A stretch of 64,000 bases of DNA from Paramacrobiotus metropolitanus. Its lineage: Eukaryota > Tardigrada > Eutardigrada > Parachela > Macrobiotidae. Shown piece after piece: positions 11,360 to 22,868 of the stretch; the first letter of the stretch is position 1; the number at the start of each line of letters is the position of its first letter. The notes beneath the pieces were generated by a model. It was not told where the DNA came from. It ran no database searches and worked only from the letters and a program-made list of their open reading frames with translations. The translations under genes and the position numbers were made by a program. The stretch covers positions 434,001 to 498,000 of the forward strand of contig NW_026570314.1 of assembly GCF_019649055.1 (NCBI RefSeq), written 5' to 3'.

Positions 11360-14300
11360 TTAGTGGCATGATGGTAGAAGAAGCCAGTATGTTGTCATAT
11401 AATCTTTTCCCTTTATAGCTTGCAGTCCTCTTGTCTCCACAGCGAACTGGCGGAAGTCCTGCAAAAGTAGTTGGCTGTGTGGGCTTAAGTGAATGAGTCC
11501 AGGCAAGCCGTGACTGCACATTCTGGAAGCCATATTGACCGTGTCTCCGAATCTGTCACATCAAGGATGCTGAGAACTTTGGCTTAATGTACAACATTTT
11601 GTACATCTCGGAAGCTTGCCTTCGAGTGTGCAGCATTATTGCTTACAATCAAATACTTATTAAAACGCTGCAAGGACAGTAATAAAGAAAAAGAAATCCT
11701 TTAATACATCTGACGTACAGGCAATAGCGTGGTCGTTTCAACCCCATAAGTCCGGCGGCACATGGACCTAAAAAACAGCTGTCATCGACGCAGAGCATGT
11801 CCTGACGACCCAGACACGAAATTACCGTATTTACCGGAATGCATGCCAATCTTAAACTGCAAATCTAGAAGAAAGGTTAACTGCGGTCTAGCCTTCATCA
11901 GCTTAATGGCGAATCCCGCCATCTTTTCGATGTGTCTTTTTCCGATGCGCTCTGGCAGCCCACTCGCTACCTGCACAGGAATATGCTGATATCTGTGAGC
12001 AGTTATAAATTATTTAACCTGATCGGTAAATACATACCATAAACGAATCCATAACTGCCTCCACTTTATAAACCTGACACTCCGTTGATAGTCTATCGAT
12101 AAAAGCTTCCGTGGTCGAGATCAAGGAAATTGTGATACCAGGCGAACCGCTTTTGATAAAGTCAGTGAATCCGTATAAATCAGTGAACAGAACTGTCACC
12201 GAATCAAAAATTTCGGCTGCAACTTTTCTGCCGGCGCGCAACTGCTTTGACACAGATCTGCATGAAGATCAATAAGCACCAATAATAAAGTGGGAAATCG
12301 TAGTACAAACGCATTACTTAGGAAGAAACCGTGAGATGAGGGCATCGCATTTGTCCATTTCTTCCTTTAGTTCGCTGGTTCTAGTCGCGACTTCTTTTTC
12401 CAACTCCACCGCATAACGCTCCAGTCTGTTGTAAATTTTGTCGAACAGCGTAGTTTGGCTTCTATCGGGTGCCAACGACGGATTTCTCTGGACTAATTCA
12501 CGACGAAGTCTCTCGGCATCTGGTCGCTGAAGCGGATCTGCACAAAGACATAATCGAAGTATTTCTGGAATGGCCGGCGCACTCAAGCAAAGGTCGTGAA
12601 TTCTCAGGAGACTTGGAATTTCTGCAAATTCAAGCATGAACTGCAGTTCAGAAACTACAAACAGTCGTGCAGCAAGAGCGCTTTAGCGCATGGCAATTAA
12701 TTATTCGGCATCAGAAGTGTGGCTACAGAAGTACTGATACAGTAATATATGTGCGCCTACAGTCTGTACTGGCGATCTTCGAGTTAACAACAACTCGGAA
12801 TGCATCGGCGTATAGCGTTTTCTGAATCGTTTGTAATATTCTTTGACCTCTTAAAACTGATTAAAAAATGAGAACCCAACTATTTACTGTATACAGAAGG
12901 GGAGTATTTGCAGCTCTTAAGCCCAAATTCTCTTCTCGGGGACCACATGCCCCTTTATATAAGCGCATTTTGTGATGTGTGAGAACGAGATTTTGGTCCT
13001 TGAATTATTGAACTTCCGCTCATTATTGAACTGCACTTATGGAGCTTGCTTGTAAGATATGTCCATTAAATTTGGGATGTAACTAAACCTCGATAATATC
13101 TTGTAATCGGAAAAAGCGTCGCGATACAAACTTGCACTCTTGGAAAATTCGTCCGGGTGTAAACCCGGAAACGTGGCATTTGATCACAATGAAAAATTCA
13201 AAAGCAGGCAGGCGAAGTTCTTGCTGAACGTTTTTCCGAACCCACGGACGGTTTTGCCGGCTGCAGTCGCAAATAGCGGTTCTTCTTACCTTCGACAGCT
13301 GAGGTAATTTTCGCGAAGATACTCCCAGCCGTCAAAATGTCGTAAAGGACCAGACCCGATGAGAAGATATCTACCATTTGCTGTGTCTTGTTGTCAGTGC
13401 TAGCCGTCATTCCGGGTGGTGACCAGTATACAGATTCCCCGATGACATTGTGACATAAATTCGTGGTCAAATCTCGGTTGGCTTGGCACAGGTTATGCCG
13501 AATTCTCTCCGAACCCAAATGCGCCAGTTTGAGGGTGAAATGCTTATCCACCCAACAGGTTAGGACACTGATTCTCCCATGGTATTGTACTGAGGAAGAA
13601 TGAATATACCGAACTGCCTGCAAATAGGAAACCTGCTTTCAGTATCGCCTGCACATAGTTAGCTACGCCTTCGCACTTCAATATAGTCAATCACTAAGGA
13701 GCTTTGCATTGTCGGATCTCTGCTAACAGAGCTGTCAAATACGTCCGGTAGAGCCCCCCGTAACGGACTTTCCATCACGGCGGAGATAAAGTAAACGCCG
13801 CTTGGGGATGCTGTTATGGCCAGTCCAAAGAACTGGCAAACGTTGACGCTTTCCATTCTTTCGAGCTACAAAACGGAAAATCTAGAAAGGCCTGTAAAGG
13901 CACAAGTACTTCGTTACTGGTCAGTGGTCACAGTACCTTGCGTAATAAAAGAAGGAGTTCTTTTGTAGCAACTATGTCAGCAAAGCTTGTTGGATTGTTT
14001 CTGCTGACCACTTTCCAGCCCATCACAGACTGGTCTTTAAAAGAACCAAAAACGACGGCACTGCAAAAGTTCTGCAGATACCAAAGGTCAATAGATTAAA
14101 TTGTGCTAACTGCTAAGTAAACGTAAGAAACAACTTGCTTTTGTAGATGATAAAAACGTTGCACCACGTAGCGCAATTGACTCCAATGGGAAACTGGGTT
14201 TTCTTCCTAGTGTAAGTGAGTGACGGGAAAAAGCTCGGTGATCTGGGGCCTGCAGATACACGTGCCACCAGGATTCACGGAGTAACTGATTTTTTGCTTT

Positions 14301-17300
14301 GCGTTTAATGCACCTGCAAAGCGTAAACTTATGAACAGCAGGAAACCATATAAAAAAAGTATTATTTTTTTCGTCTGCTAAAATTTCTATGGGGTGCGCA
14401 ATTCCAGTACGCACCTTACAGTTATTGTCGTAATCGTTTTTTTTCTTTTTACAGTTTATGAAACTGAATCTTGAATGTAGTAATAAATGACTCTTAGCTG
14501 ACAGTTCTATAAAGTCAGCAGTGATTCCGTTCGTATTTCTGATTGGTCTAGCCGTTGAAGAAGTTACTTACGCAGTACATCCCAGGATAGTGACGGCCAC
14601 GCACGACAAAATTAAACTGATCGATAAAACGTATGTAAATTGATTAGCACCTGTAACGTACACGAAATGGTAAATTCCTACCGAAAAACAGAAGGATTCG
14701 AAAAATTGCTGGTTTGTATGTGTCAGGCAGATAAGCTTTTTTATGTTGGCGACATTTTTCTTACCGCGCATACATGGCGGGCGTTCCTTAAGATATCCAC
14801 ATAGCGGTTCGCCAGGTGGAGGAAAAGAAACATTGGAAACGCCCCACACTAACAGTTGCTGCAGTTCTTGTATATCCCCGGTCCGTCCAAACTTTCGCAG
14901 CAAGGGCTGTTGAAAAGAAAATAAAGGCGTGCGTGCCCTGTTATACAACAGACAGTCACTAGCTAAAACTTACCTCACGACTTCCATTTGCATTGAAAAA
15001 AGAAACTGTGAAGTCAGTACGCCGCTGTCCTTCACTGTCGATGTACATTGTGTTGCCAACGTTATCGACAAAGGTTCCGTTGACCAGGCGTTGCATTAGA
15101 GCCGCACCACTCCAGTCTGCTTGGTTTCCCATCACTATTGTATCATTAATAACCTAAAAGTTGATACTTGGAAAACATTTTGACAGAAACTCACATATTC
15201 TTCTGTTGGTGGCGTATAGTGGTAAGTTTCATTCACCCTTTTTCTAAACTTTCTTAAACTGGCCACAGATCAAATCATATATGGGGCTCGGTCTAACAAA
15301 AACGCTACGTTATTCCCGCCTATGGCTTGATCTTCCGCATCTGATCTTAAGTCCTCTTCGGAAATACTAGTTTCCTCCCCTAGCTCGATTTCTTTACGAC
15401 ATCTGCTTTGTTTGCTTTGACGGCGTATCTCTACTTTGCTTGGTTCGGCTACGTATGCAAAACAAGCACGCTTACGAATGCTCCCGGCTGGGATTTTCCG
15501 GACAATTTTCTAAACCCTGTGGAATTATGATATCTTTCCCGTGACTCCCTTCTGCCAGTCTGTTACGATAATTACCATCGAAAGTCTTCAGCATTTTGTC
15601 CGCATGACGTCACGGGATAATACGGTTCACGCCTTGTCCGACCTCCTTATACAAAAAAGTTCCCACCGGTCACTCGTCAGTAAAATATCTTTATGAAGTT
15701 TTTGCGTGATCACGCATTCTATCCAATATCTTTGGCACCCAACATGATACCGGTAACAGGATTTAAAAGGATTTTAAAAGTACTCCGAATCAGAGGAGTG
15801 TCAAAACCGGGACAGACCTCCTTAACAATGTGCTGCAGTCGGTATCCCGATACAATAGGTATAACGAGCATTCATTAACGTATTTTTGTTTCATAACCTA
15901 TTCGTTGACCTTCAGGAGAAATGACAGAATAATTTTCAGGTTAGCAATATTTCGTAAATACGTTCAAATTTTTTGTTTTGTTGAATTACTTATTTGTGTC
16001 CGTTGACAATCCTTATAATTTATGAACGACTGTCATGATCGAAATTACTGGCTTAATGAGAACGAGAAATTTCAAAAAAAAGTTTGTATTTTGTAGTATT
16101 CAGAAGTTAGAGCAGAAAACGGGAGCGTCCCAGTTTTGAAAACGTCGTCCCAGTTTTGAAAACGTTTTGAAAACGTCTACCGGCGTCCCAGTTTTGAAAA
16201 CGTATTTGGACCTTTACTGTTGAGCTTACCTTAGCAAGTGCAAAGATTGTGGTATAACCGCTGACGATAAGAATATACGGCTGCAGAAAGCATACAAGAA
16301 TATCAGCGGAACTACATTTTGAGAAGGATAACTTTCAGCAGGGGAATGGTCTACCTACCTGGCTATGTAGAGGATAGGTAAAATTAAAATCTCTTTCGGT
16401 TCGCCGAAGAATTTCTTCTCCAAGCTGCATTTTTGCAAAGCTGCTATTCTTGTTTTCGCTTGGATTGATCATCAGTACGGATCGAAACGCTTGCAGTATA
16501 ATCTGGAGAAACAGTGTGCCTATGTGACTGTGAGTGAGTAATTTCCCTTCACCACAGTTAGCAAGCAAGCAAAACACATTGGTTTCTGGTACCTCTGGCG
16601 TGGTAAAATGATAAAACGCAAAAACAGCTAAAATTAATGTAAGCGGTATTGCACATAAAACAACAAGAACTTACCGAGTCGTTTCTATCGCCCGCTTGCC
16701 AATTTATTGGGCGAAACAGATTGTTCTCAACCAAGACATAAACCTACAATTGAAATCTCGTTTCCATCGATCGGTTAACACGACGTACCGTAAAGGCGTA
16801 AACCAATTGAAAGCAGTCAAGTTCGTTTACATATTCGCCATTCGTCATTTCCATAGAGGAGGCTGTGAACTGCAGAAACGTTCCATCAAATGTCACACCG
16901 TAGCAGTCGTAAATACTTCAGTTCCCACAGATATCCCTTACCAGAAATTCTCGTAACGTCGGCCCCAAACCAAAATACAGCACAACTAGAAATGAAACAC
17001 TCTCAGCCAACCTGATCCGGACAGCTCTATCTATCCACGAAAGCTCTTTCTCACCTCTACTTGTTGCACGGATCTTCTCCAGAATCGATGGAAAGTCGGC
17101 AAACGGTAAACCTGACTGCGCGTAAATGGTCCAGACAGTGTACCTGATGTGTCTTTCATCCTTTAGATGCGTCACGACCAACGCTCCCAGTTCAGCATAG
17201 AAGGCCGGCGAGCTATTGTCGATGATGATATTCACCGATGTCCAGTTGAACTTGTTCAGTAACTGAGTAAATAGTTCCGCAGCGTCGGGCATACGGTAAT

Positions 17301-17971
17301 AGGCGGTGAATATTCCCGTTGGGTACTGCCACCGTTGTGAGCGGGTGATCGGGCTGGAGCCTACCCTGAAAGATTAAGAGCAGGGCTTTTTTACGAAGCA
17401 GTTAAACTGCTAATGAGCAGCTTGCTGCATCTACCTACGTACATCGAAATCCATAAAGCGTCCCATTGTGTACAGAGTCGTGCTAATTCTACAGCTCCAC
17501 CGATTTCACACCCTAGAATTTCGGAAAATCACCTTATACTGCTAGTATTCGACATTTGGAACTGGGCAATTCTCGCATGTTTGCGAACAACTTGTGATAA
17601 CTTGCTTTTCTGCCTTTTTGCAAAATTTTACCTGGTAGAATGGACACGAGGACGTCGCGCTCATTAGGCTGACGATAGTAAATACCGGCCGACATTGCAG
17701 CGACATTGCCGGTAAGGTCCCCACAGTTCCGATCCTGAACATATTCAGTATTGAATCGTATGGCTCCATTGTATATCTTGTGCACATGCTCAACAGCGAT
17801 CGACAATGCTGGTGCGGTATATGGAAGAGATCCGTAACCTCCGTTCGTGATGCCGGCTACTAGCAAGCTCACATTTACAGTACGATGACCTGGCTGCTGC
17901 TCCAACTGATTAAGAACTGGATCAACACACACCATAGCAACAAGGATGGAGACCGGAGTGAACGAAATCAT
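11360..17971 (-). CDS. receptor-type guanylate cyclase, 20 exons, 1065 aa
   Basis: Exons: 17971-17632, 17512-17443, 17365-17055, 16985-16942, 16869-16831, 16743-16675, 16502-16359, 16280-16230, 15153-14974, 14906-14765, 14650-14572, 14313-14139, 14071-13937, 13865-13677, 13617-13290, 12621-12318, 12257-12038, 11970-11835, 11767-11719, 11552-11360 (3198 nt). It should convert GTP to cGMP behind a ligand-binding ectodomain. A hydrophobic start (MISFTPVSILVAMVC) serves as signal peptide. Residues to about 463 match the natriuretic-peptide-receptor ligand fold (SLLVAGITNGGYG, MTNGEYVYVLVE). One membrane helix spans about 466-488. A kinase-homology region (FKDQSVMGWK, VYWSPPG) and a coiled linker (ELEKEVATRTSELKEEMDK) follow. 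The cyclase domain from about 867 keeps both metal Asp residues (FTDLYGF, MDSFM), the guanine-binding Glu and Cys (KVE, RYCLFGDTVN) and the Asn/Arg pair (NMASRM). Intron 12 appears to be GC-AG. Confidence 0.9.
16125..16203. repeat. short tandem repeat in guanylate cyclase intron 8
   Basis: Three copies of a unit of about 20 bp (CGTCCCAGTTTTGAAAACGT) plus a partial TTTTGAAAACGT lie between exons 8 and 9 of the guanylate cyclase gene. The unit contains the small palindrome GTTTTGAAAAC. No function is evident. Confidence 0.85.
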
Positions 17972-18714
17972 CTTCACGTTACGCGCCGTAATAGGACTCG
18001 TAGTGAACATGAAAGCCGGTTCGTGGAAGCAACGCTTCACATGAATTTTAATCTTAACACAAGGGGAAATTTCGCCTTGGATTTGACGTACGGCAAGTAC
18101 GATTCCGGCGCTTGTTAATAGTGATCCCGGCAATCAATCAAGGAATGTTTGAAAATGCCTAGCCAACGACGCGGTTTCTATGCTGAACAAGAGTGGAGTA
18201 AACCGGGCGGGCGTTAAAAATGGAACCACAACACGTTATGGATTAACACCGCAATTTTTAAGCGTAAAATTGTTAGACTTAATCACCGAGATTGCCATAA
18301 ACCAAAAATAGTGCATAACAATCGGGTTTAACTCATCGAAAATCAAACCTTAAACCTAGTAATTATATTGGCAACCTTCTTGGTGTGCCACAGAAAGCAT
18401 TTACAACAAAGGAAGATTATTCAGAGCGGGGTCGATTAGGGCAGTTTATGACACTTTATGTAAAGGATCCAGACATATGGAAACGCTTGGCGAACGCCTA
18501 TTTATTACATAACTAATAGGTGTTACGTTTGTGATAATAGCTATTATCTTGATTGAGAGTTTTTATACAGGTTGTGTAGATGCTGCTTGTAAAGGCAGTG
18601 CGATGCAGCGAAGTGTCAATAAAGCCACTCCATTATACTCATGTCATAATTTAGGGACGTCATGCGGAAATCAACTAATTACTCCCTCCCTCGACGCGAG
18701 AACTCCAAAGGTGG

Positions 18715-19064
18715 GCTCGCAATTCACTTCCTTTGGGCAATTATGCCCAACATTTCCGGAACCGGCCCCAAGCCATCACAATGAGGTACAAAACAGAAAA
18801 AGGTTTACGTAGTAATTGACACATGTTAGCGTTGAACATTTCCCAATTTGTATCAGCTCGCATACACACATAACAGATAACTGTAACAGTGAGACCACTA
18901 AAGAGCGGGCGTGTCGCAATAGCCGGAATCCTGCGTCTCTCCGAATCCAGCCCCTCACTCCGACACGTCAGGAGAGAGCATCAAACATGTACTCGGAATT
19001 TACTCCGTTTTGGGTAGTTATGCCGACCATAGGTGGAAACGGCTCCCAGTCATCACAAAGAGGT
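18715..19064. repeat. imperfect direct repeat of about 75 bp
   Basis: The segment 18715-18787 is similar to 18990-19064: both run from a CTCG(C/G)AATT start through an ATTATGCC or GTTATGCC core to CATCACAA(T/A)GAGGT. The copies are diverged and about 276 bp apart. They may be relics of repeated coding sequence or of a transposon. The rest of 17972-19429 shows nothing recognisable. Confidence 0.55.
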
Positions 19065-19429
19065 CACGGTAAAATTGCTATCATGGGAACGTAAATAATT
19101 GCAAAAGTTGAGGAAGCGGCCACAAGGGCGGGAGATTCCAGGTTGGCTTGGAGGCTACACAATATCTTGGACCAACCGAATCGAGCCGAAAATGACATTG
19201 TTAATAGCAGATGACTTTCCTGTTTTCCGCAGTACATTGAAGCACGTTACCACTGCTGGATATGTAATTTAACTTCTGCACATTCCTTTTATGGCGTGTG
19301 TATAATCTTTCTTCATCGGTTTGTTATATTTCCATTTCTAGCCAGGTTTAAATTCCCACGCTAGATACAAGCCTTAAACGGGTCATCTGTTTACTTGAGC
19401 AACAAACGACAACCGATACCGACACCAGA

Positions 19430-20920
19430 GTCTGGCGATGCTGTTGGATAATCTGCCTACCGCGCGTGACGACTGGGCAGTGCACATAGGTGACTTAACT
19501 ACGTCGAGCTACGGGAAACCGCCCTGCGACTGGTGGTCAAGCACTTGTCAGCATTGTTGCTGATGGTTTCTTGGAGTACACCGCGGAAGAACTGACGGAT
19601 GTCCTGGCACATGAAGATGTGCAAGTTGCCTCCAAGAGGGAGCTGCTCAATGTACGTCGTAGGTAGCGCAAGCGGTTTTCATATTTAATTAAAACATGCT
19701 CTTTCTCCACATTCAGTCTTTATTCGTAATAAGTTGTTGAGAAATATCGAAATATTTTTTTACATTTTGATTAAATGAAGTGATGGAGGCGGTTGTAAAA
19801 ATAAATCTGCAAAGCGCTTGTAGGTGGTCATTTCCTGGTGCCGCTTCGACAGCGCTTCGAGATGACAACAACGGGTAGCGTCCTGGCCGAGCTAGACTGC
19901 AAGCAACTGGCCGACGTTCTCGTATCTTGTTTCCTGCCGTTGATGAACCACTGCGTAGCTGCATCCAGCGAGTCTGCGAGTGTCCACTCAGACTGCCGAT
20001 ACCAATGTGCCAGTCAAAAAGAAACGCAACTCCCGCTGATTCGTTCTCTTCTTGAACGTCCTCTTTGTTTGCATTAGCCGCAAACTGCATCTGCAGCTTT
20101 ACGATCCGAACTGGGTCACGCTGCGCCAACTGCAACTACCTACCGAGCTGGAGGACAATAAAGTACTGAAGTGCTGCACCGTTGTACGTGGCCGAAACGG
20201 AAATACTTTTCAAGGCGATTCCGAAAGAAAGGCGGTGGCAGAGACCATACTGTGGCAGTGGACATTGTCCGTGAGACATGGCGCGGCCTCCCATGGGCAG
20301 ACGCCATCAGTTTTACCGGCGAATATAAACCGGTGGTGGAGGGCGACAACCTGTATGGCTTCAACACAAACACCTACATGCGAGCGGACATCTGCACCAA
20401 GAAGTCACACCCTCCCACCACTGCGAACGCCCCGGAAGTATTTCGCCACGGCGGTGGTGGGTGAGGTCATCTACTATATCGGCGGGTGGAATTCATCTGC
20501 CGCCTCTAGCTGTGCGGAAGCCTTCAACACGGCCATCGGGTACTGGGGGAGTGTCCCAGTCTGGTGAGGCCGCGACGGAATTGCGCGGCCATCGCGTACG
20601 AGAACGACCTCTGCGTTACAGGCGGTTGGTGCGATTCTTCGCTGCGCTCCTGTGAGCGATTTAATCCGCAGACGAAAACATGGGAGCTTGTAGGTGCCGG
20701 GTTGAAAAAGGCTCGCGCAGCGCACGGCATCTGACTGCGGGCGGGGCGGGTTTGTCGTCGGCGGGAACGACAGCGATACCAAGGCGGTGCGCAGTATGGA
20801 GGAGCACGTTGCCGAAAGCGGTGCGTGGAAGAATGTGGAGCTAAACGCTGCAGTGGCCATTGCGGATAGCAGTGGTCACGTGCAGGACTGCACCTGTCTG
20901 CCCATCGAAGGGCCATAAAT
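19430..20920 (+). pseudogene. BTB-kelch (KLHL-type) pseudogene A
   Basis: The segment 19430-19650 matches the BACK region of kelch copy B (YTAEELTDVLAHEDVQ-like, with an out-of-frame join). The part 19860-20060 resembles the second BACK half (LAELDCKQLADVLVS). From 20080 to 20910 degenerate kelch blades follow in shifting frames: LHLQLYDPNWVTLRQLQLP, AVVGEVIYYIGGWNSS, NDLCVTGGWCDSSLRSCERF and TKTWELVGAGL. Later frames run through a TGA stop at about 20731. No single frame or plausible splice model covers it. KLHL proteins usually act as Cullin-3 adaptors; this copy is dead by appearance. Confidence 0.75.
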
Positions 20921-21533
20921 ATTGAATTTGTTTTGTTTGAAAGTTGCAGTCTATGAGTCATGATTTTTGTTTTTAGTTGTCAATCCGATGTTCTGGCGTT
21001 TGCAGCTGCGGATGCCCACGCAAAAATTGCGGTGTATTGTAATTTTCGCGTTTCAGAATTTTGCGAATGCTGCACATTTTGCGAATTCTCGCGCACTCCC
21101 CAGTAATAATGCTTTGGCGGCACTGGTTAATTGCAGCTACGATTATGGTATTGTGGAACAAAATGGAAATATAGAAAACTTATTGTTTCAGTTTGCAGGT
21201 TTCGCGCCAACTAGACACAAAATGCTTTGAAAGTTTAATACGTATATTTTGGACTTTGGTGTAAGTACTCGTATTTTGGTGAACGCTGCTGCGCTGCATA
21301 CGTGCTCTGCAGCCTGTACGCGGTAGTGGGGAGCAAGCCGCGTGCCGGGTGGCGGTTTTGCGAAAATCTTCGCATACCGCAGAGCTGATCGATTAGGCTA
21401 TTAAGTAAGTAATTGGTAAGTAACATTCCAAGCAAGTGGTTTTTTCCAAGCATTATCTCATCTTTACTTTCCTCGATCTTTCATCTTTACAAAGCCTATT
21501 TGATCCTACACGTTATTTTTTATTGTGACTACC
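20921..21533. other. intergenic, nothing recognised
   Basis: No conserved coding signal, repeat or RNA gene was seen between kelch pseudogene A and the LINE ORF1-like frame. Confidence 0.5.
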
Positions 21534-22620
21534 ATGGCTGATGCAGCCACTGGGAAAACGCAGGACTACCAGCCACAGCCATTTGATATTGAGTCGTTCT
21601 TCGACGTTTTCCCTGATGGCACACCAGCAAACCAGTGGTCCTTCGCCAAGCTGATACCTTTGCTACGAAAGCTTATGCCAGCCATATTTAATGATCTGAT
21701 TAATGTTTGGGAAAATCCGAATGCGGCCTTGAACCCAGCAAAAGATCTCATCCAAGACTACGTTCCCCCGATGATAACTCAGCTTATCCAGGAACATGCC
21801 CCGAGCTTGGTTGCAGAAGCGACTCTGGAAAATCAGCGACTCAAATCTCAGCTCAGCTCAGTGGAAGCCCAGCTAGCGGAAAGTCGGAAGAAGTATGATG
21901 AGCTTGCTTCCATTGTGCGAAACCTCAGTAACGAAGTCAAAGCCATCAAAGATATCCAAGCAGCATCCTCCTCGGACACCGTCGAAGTTGGTCGATTAGC
22001 GCTTCAGCCCAATGGGTTTCGATCGACCACGATGACGCCTGTCAAGGATCCTGTTTTCGAAAGCTTTGACGAAAGTTTCCCCCCACTTGGAAGTCAACAA
22101 ACCCAGTTGTCAACCCCAGAGATTCCTGTGGTCCCTCCGTGTTTTGATAGTCCTTCTCCGAATTCGTCAAACACGCGGAACTCATGGTCGACAGTAGCGA
22201 AGAAGAAACTGGTTCGCGGTGCGCGCAGTGTCGGTTCGGCCTCCAGCGAAGACATCGTAATGTCAGCACTGCAGACGAAACGTTCCCTCAAGACAGACAA
22301 AGAGAAAAGAGAAAGGGAAAAAGAAAGAGAAAAAGGACTTCTGTCTGCATGGCATCCCCCCTCTGGAGCAGACCAACCATTCGTCACTAGATGATTACAG
22401 CAAAGATCTCAAACGCGTCATTGAATCAAACGGGATCTTTGTTAGATTTGTGTCTATCTATTCTGCTAAAAAGGGCCGCAAGAATCTCTTTGCGCGTGTT
22501 GGTTCATTTGCTCACGAATCGGATAAGATGTTTGCCCCTGAAAACTGGCCCCCTAACATTGGGGTGCGTGAGTGGATGTTTGCCCCCAAGGAGGGTCAGC
22601 AGTCTATTTTTACTGTTTAA
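21534..22620 (+). mobile_element. LINE ORF1-like coding sequence with +1 frameshift
   Basis: An ATG frame runs 21534-22394 (286 aa). It has an N-terminal region of unknown fold and a coiled coil at about 95-145 (ENQRLKSQLSSVEAQLAES). Next comes a Ser/Pro-rich stretch with SWSTVAKKK, then a highly charged Lys/Glu/Arg stretch. The frame displaced by one base continues to a TAA at 22620 and encodes LHGIPPLEQTNHSS, VRFVSIYSAKKGRKNLFARV and MFAPENWPPN. That part looks like the RRM-like core of a LINE ORF1 protein. The switch must lie in the purine-only tract at about 22300-22336. It is either a one-base indel or a programmed shift. No reverse transcriptase follows, since the BTB-BACK 2 start is only 250 bp away, so this is an incomplete element or a captured fragment. 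The family assignment is inference. Confidence 0.55.
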
Positions 22621-22868
22621 ATTTTCAATCATTTTAATTAGTTTCTACCAGCGCAAGCTTATTTTTATGTGAACTGGCCATTGCCGAATTAAAAGTAGTA
22701 AGTAATTTATCAAATCAAATTTCGTGTTTTGTTCTAGGTGTTATGGTAGACTGTTAACTCTTCGGTTCAAGACTTCAAGTAACTGATTCCTGACAAATAA
22801 CTACCTGCTAGTGCCTTACAAGTTAAAGAATATTCTGTATTTGGCTGGAATTCGCTCCGTGTTTAACC

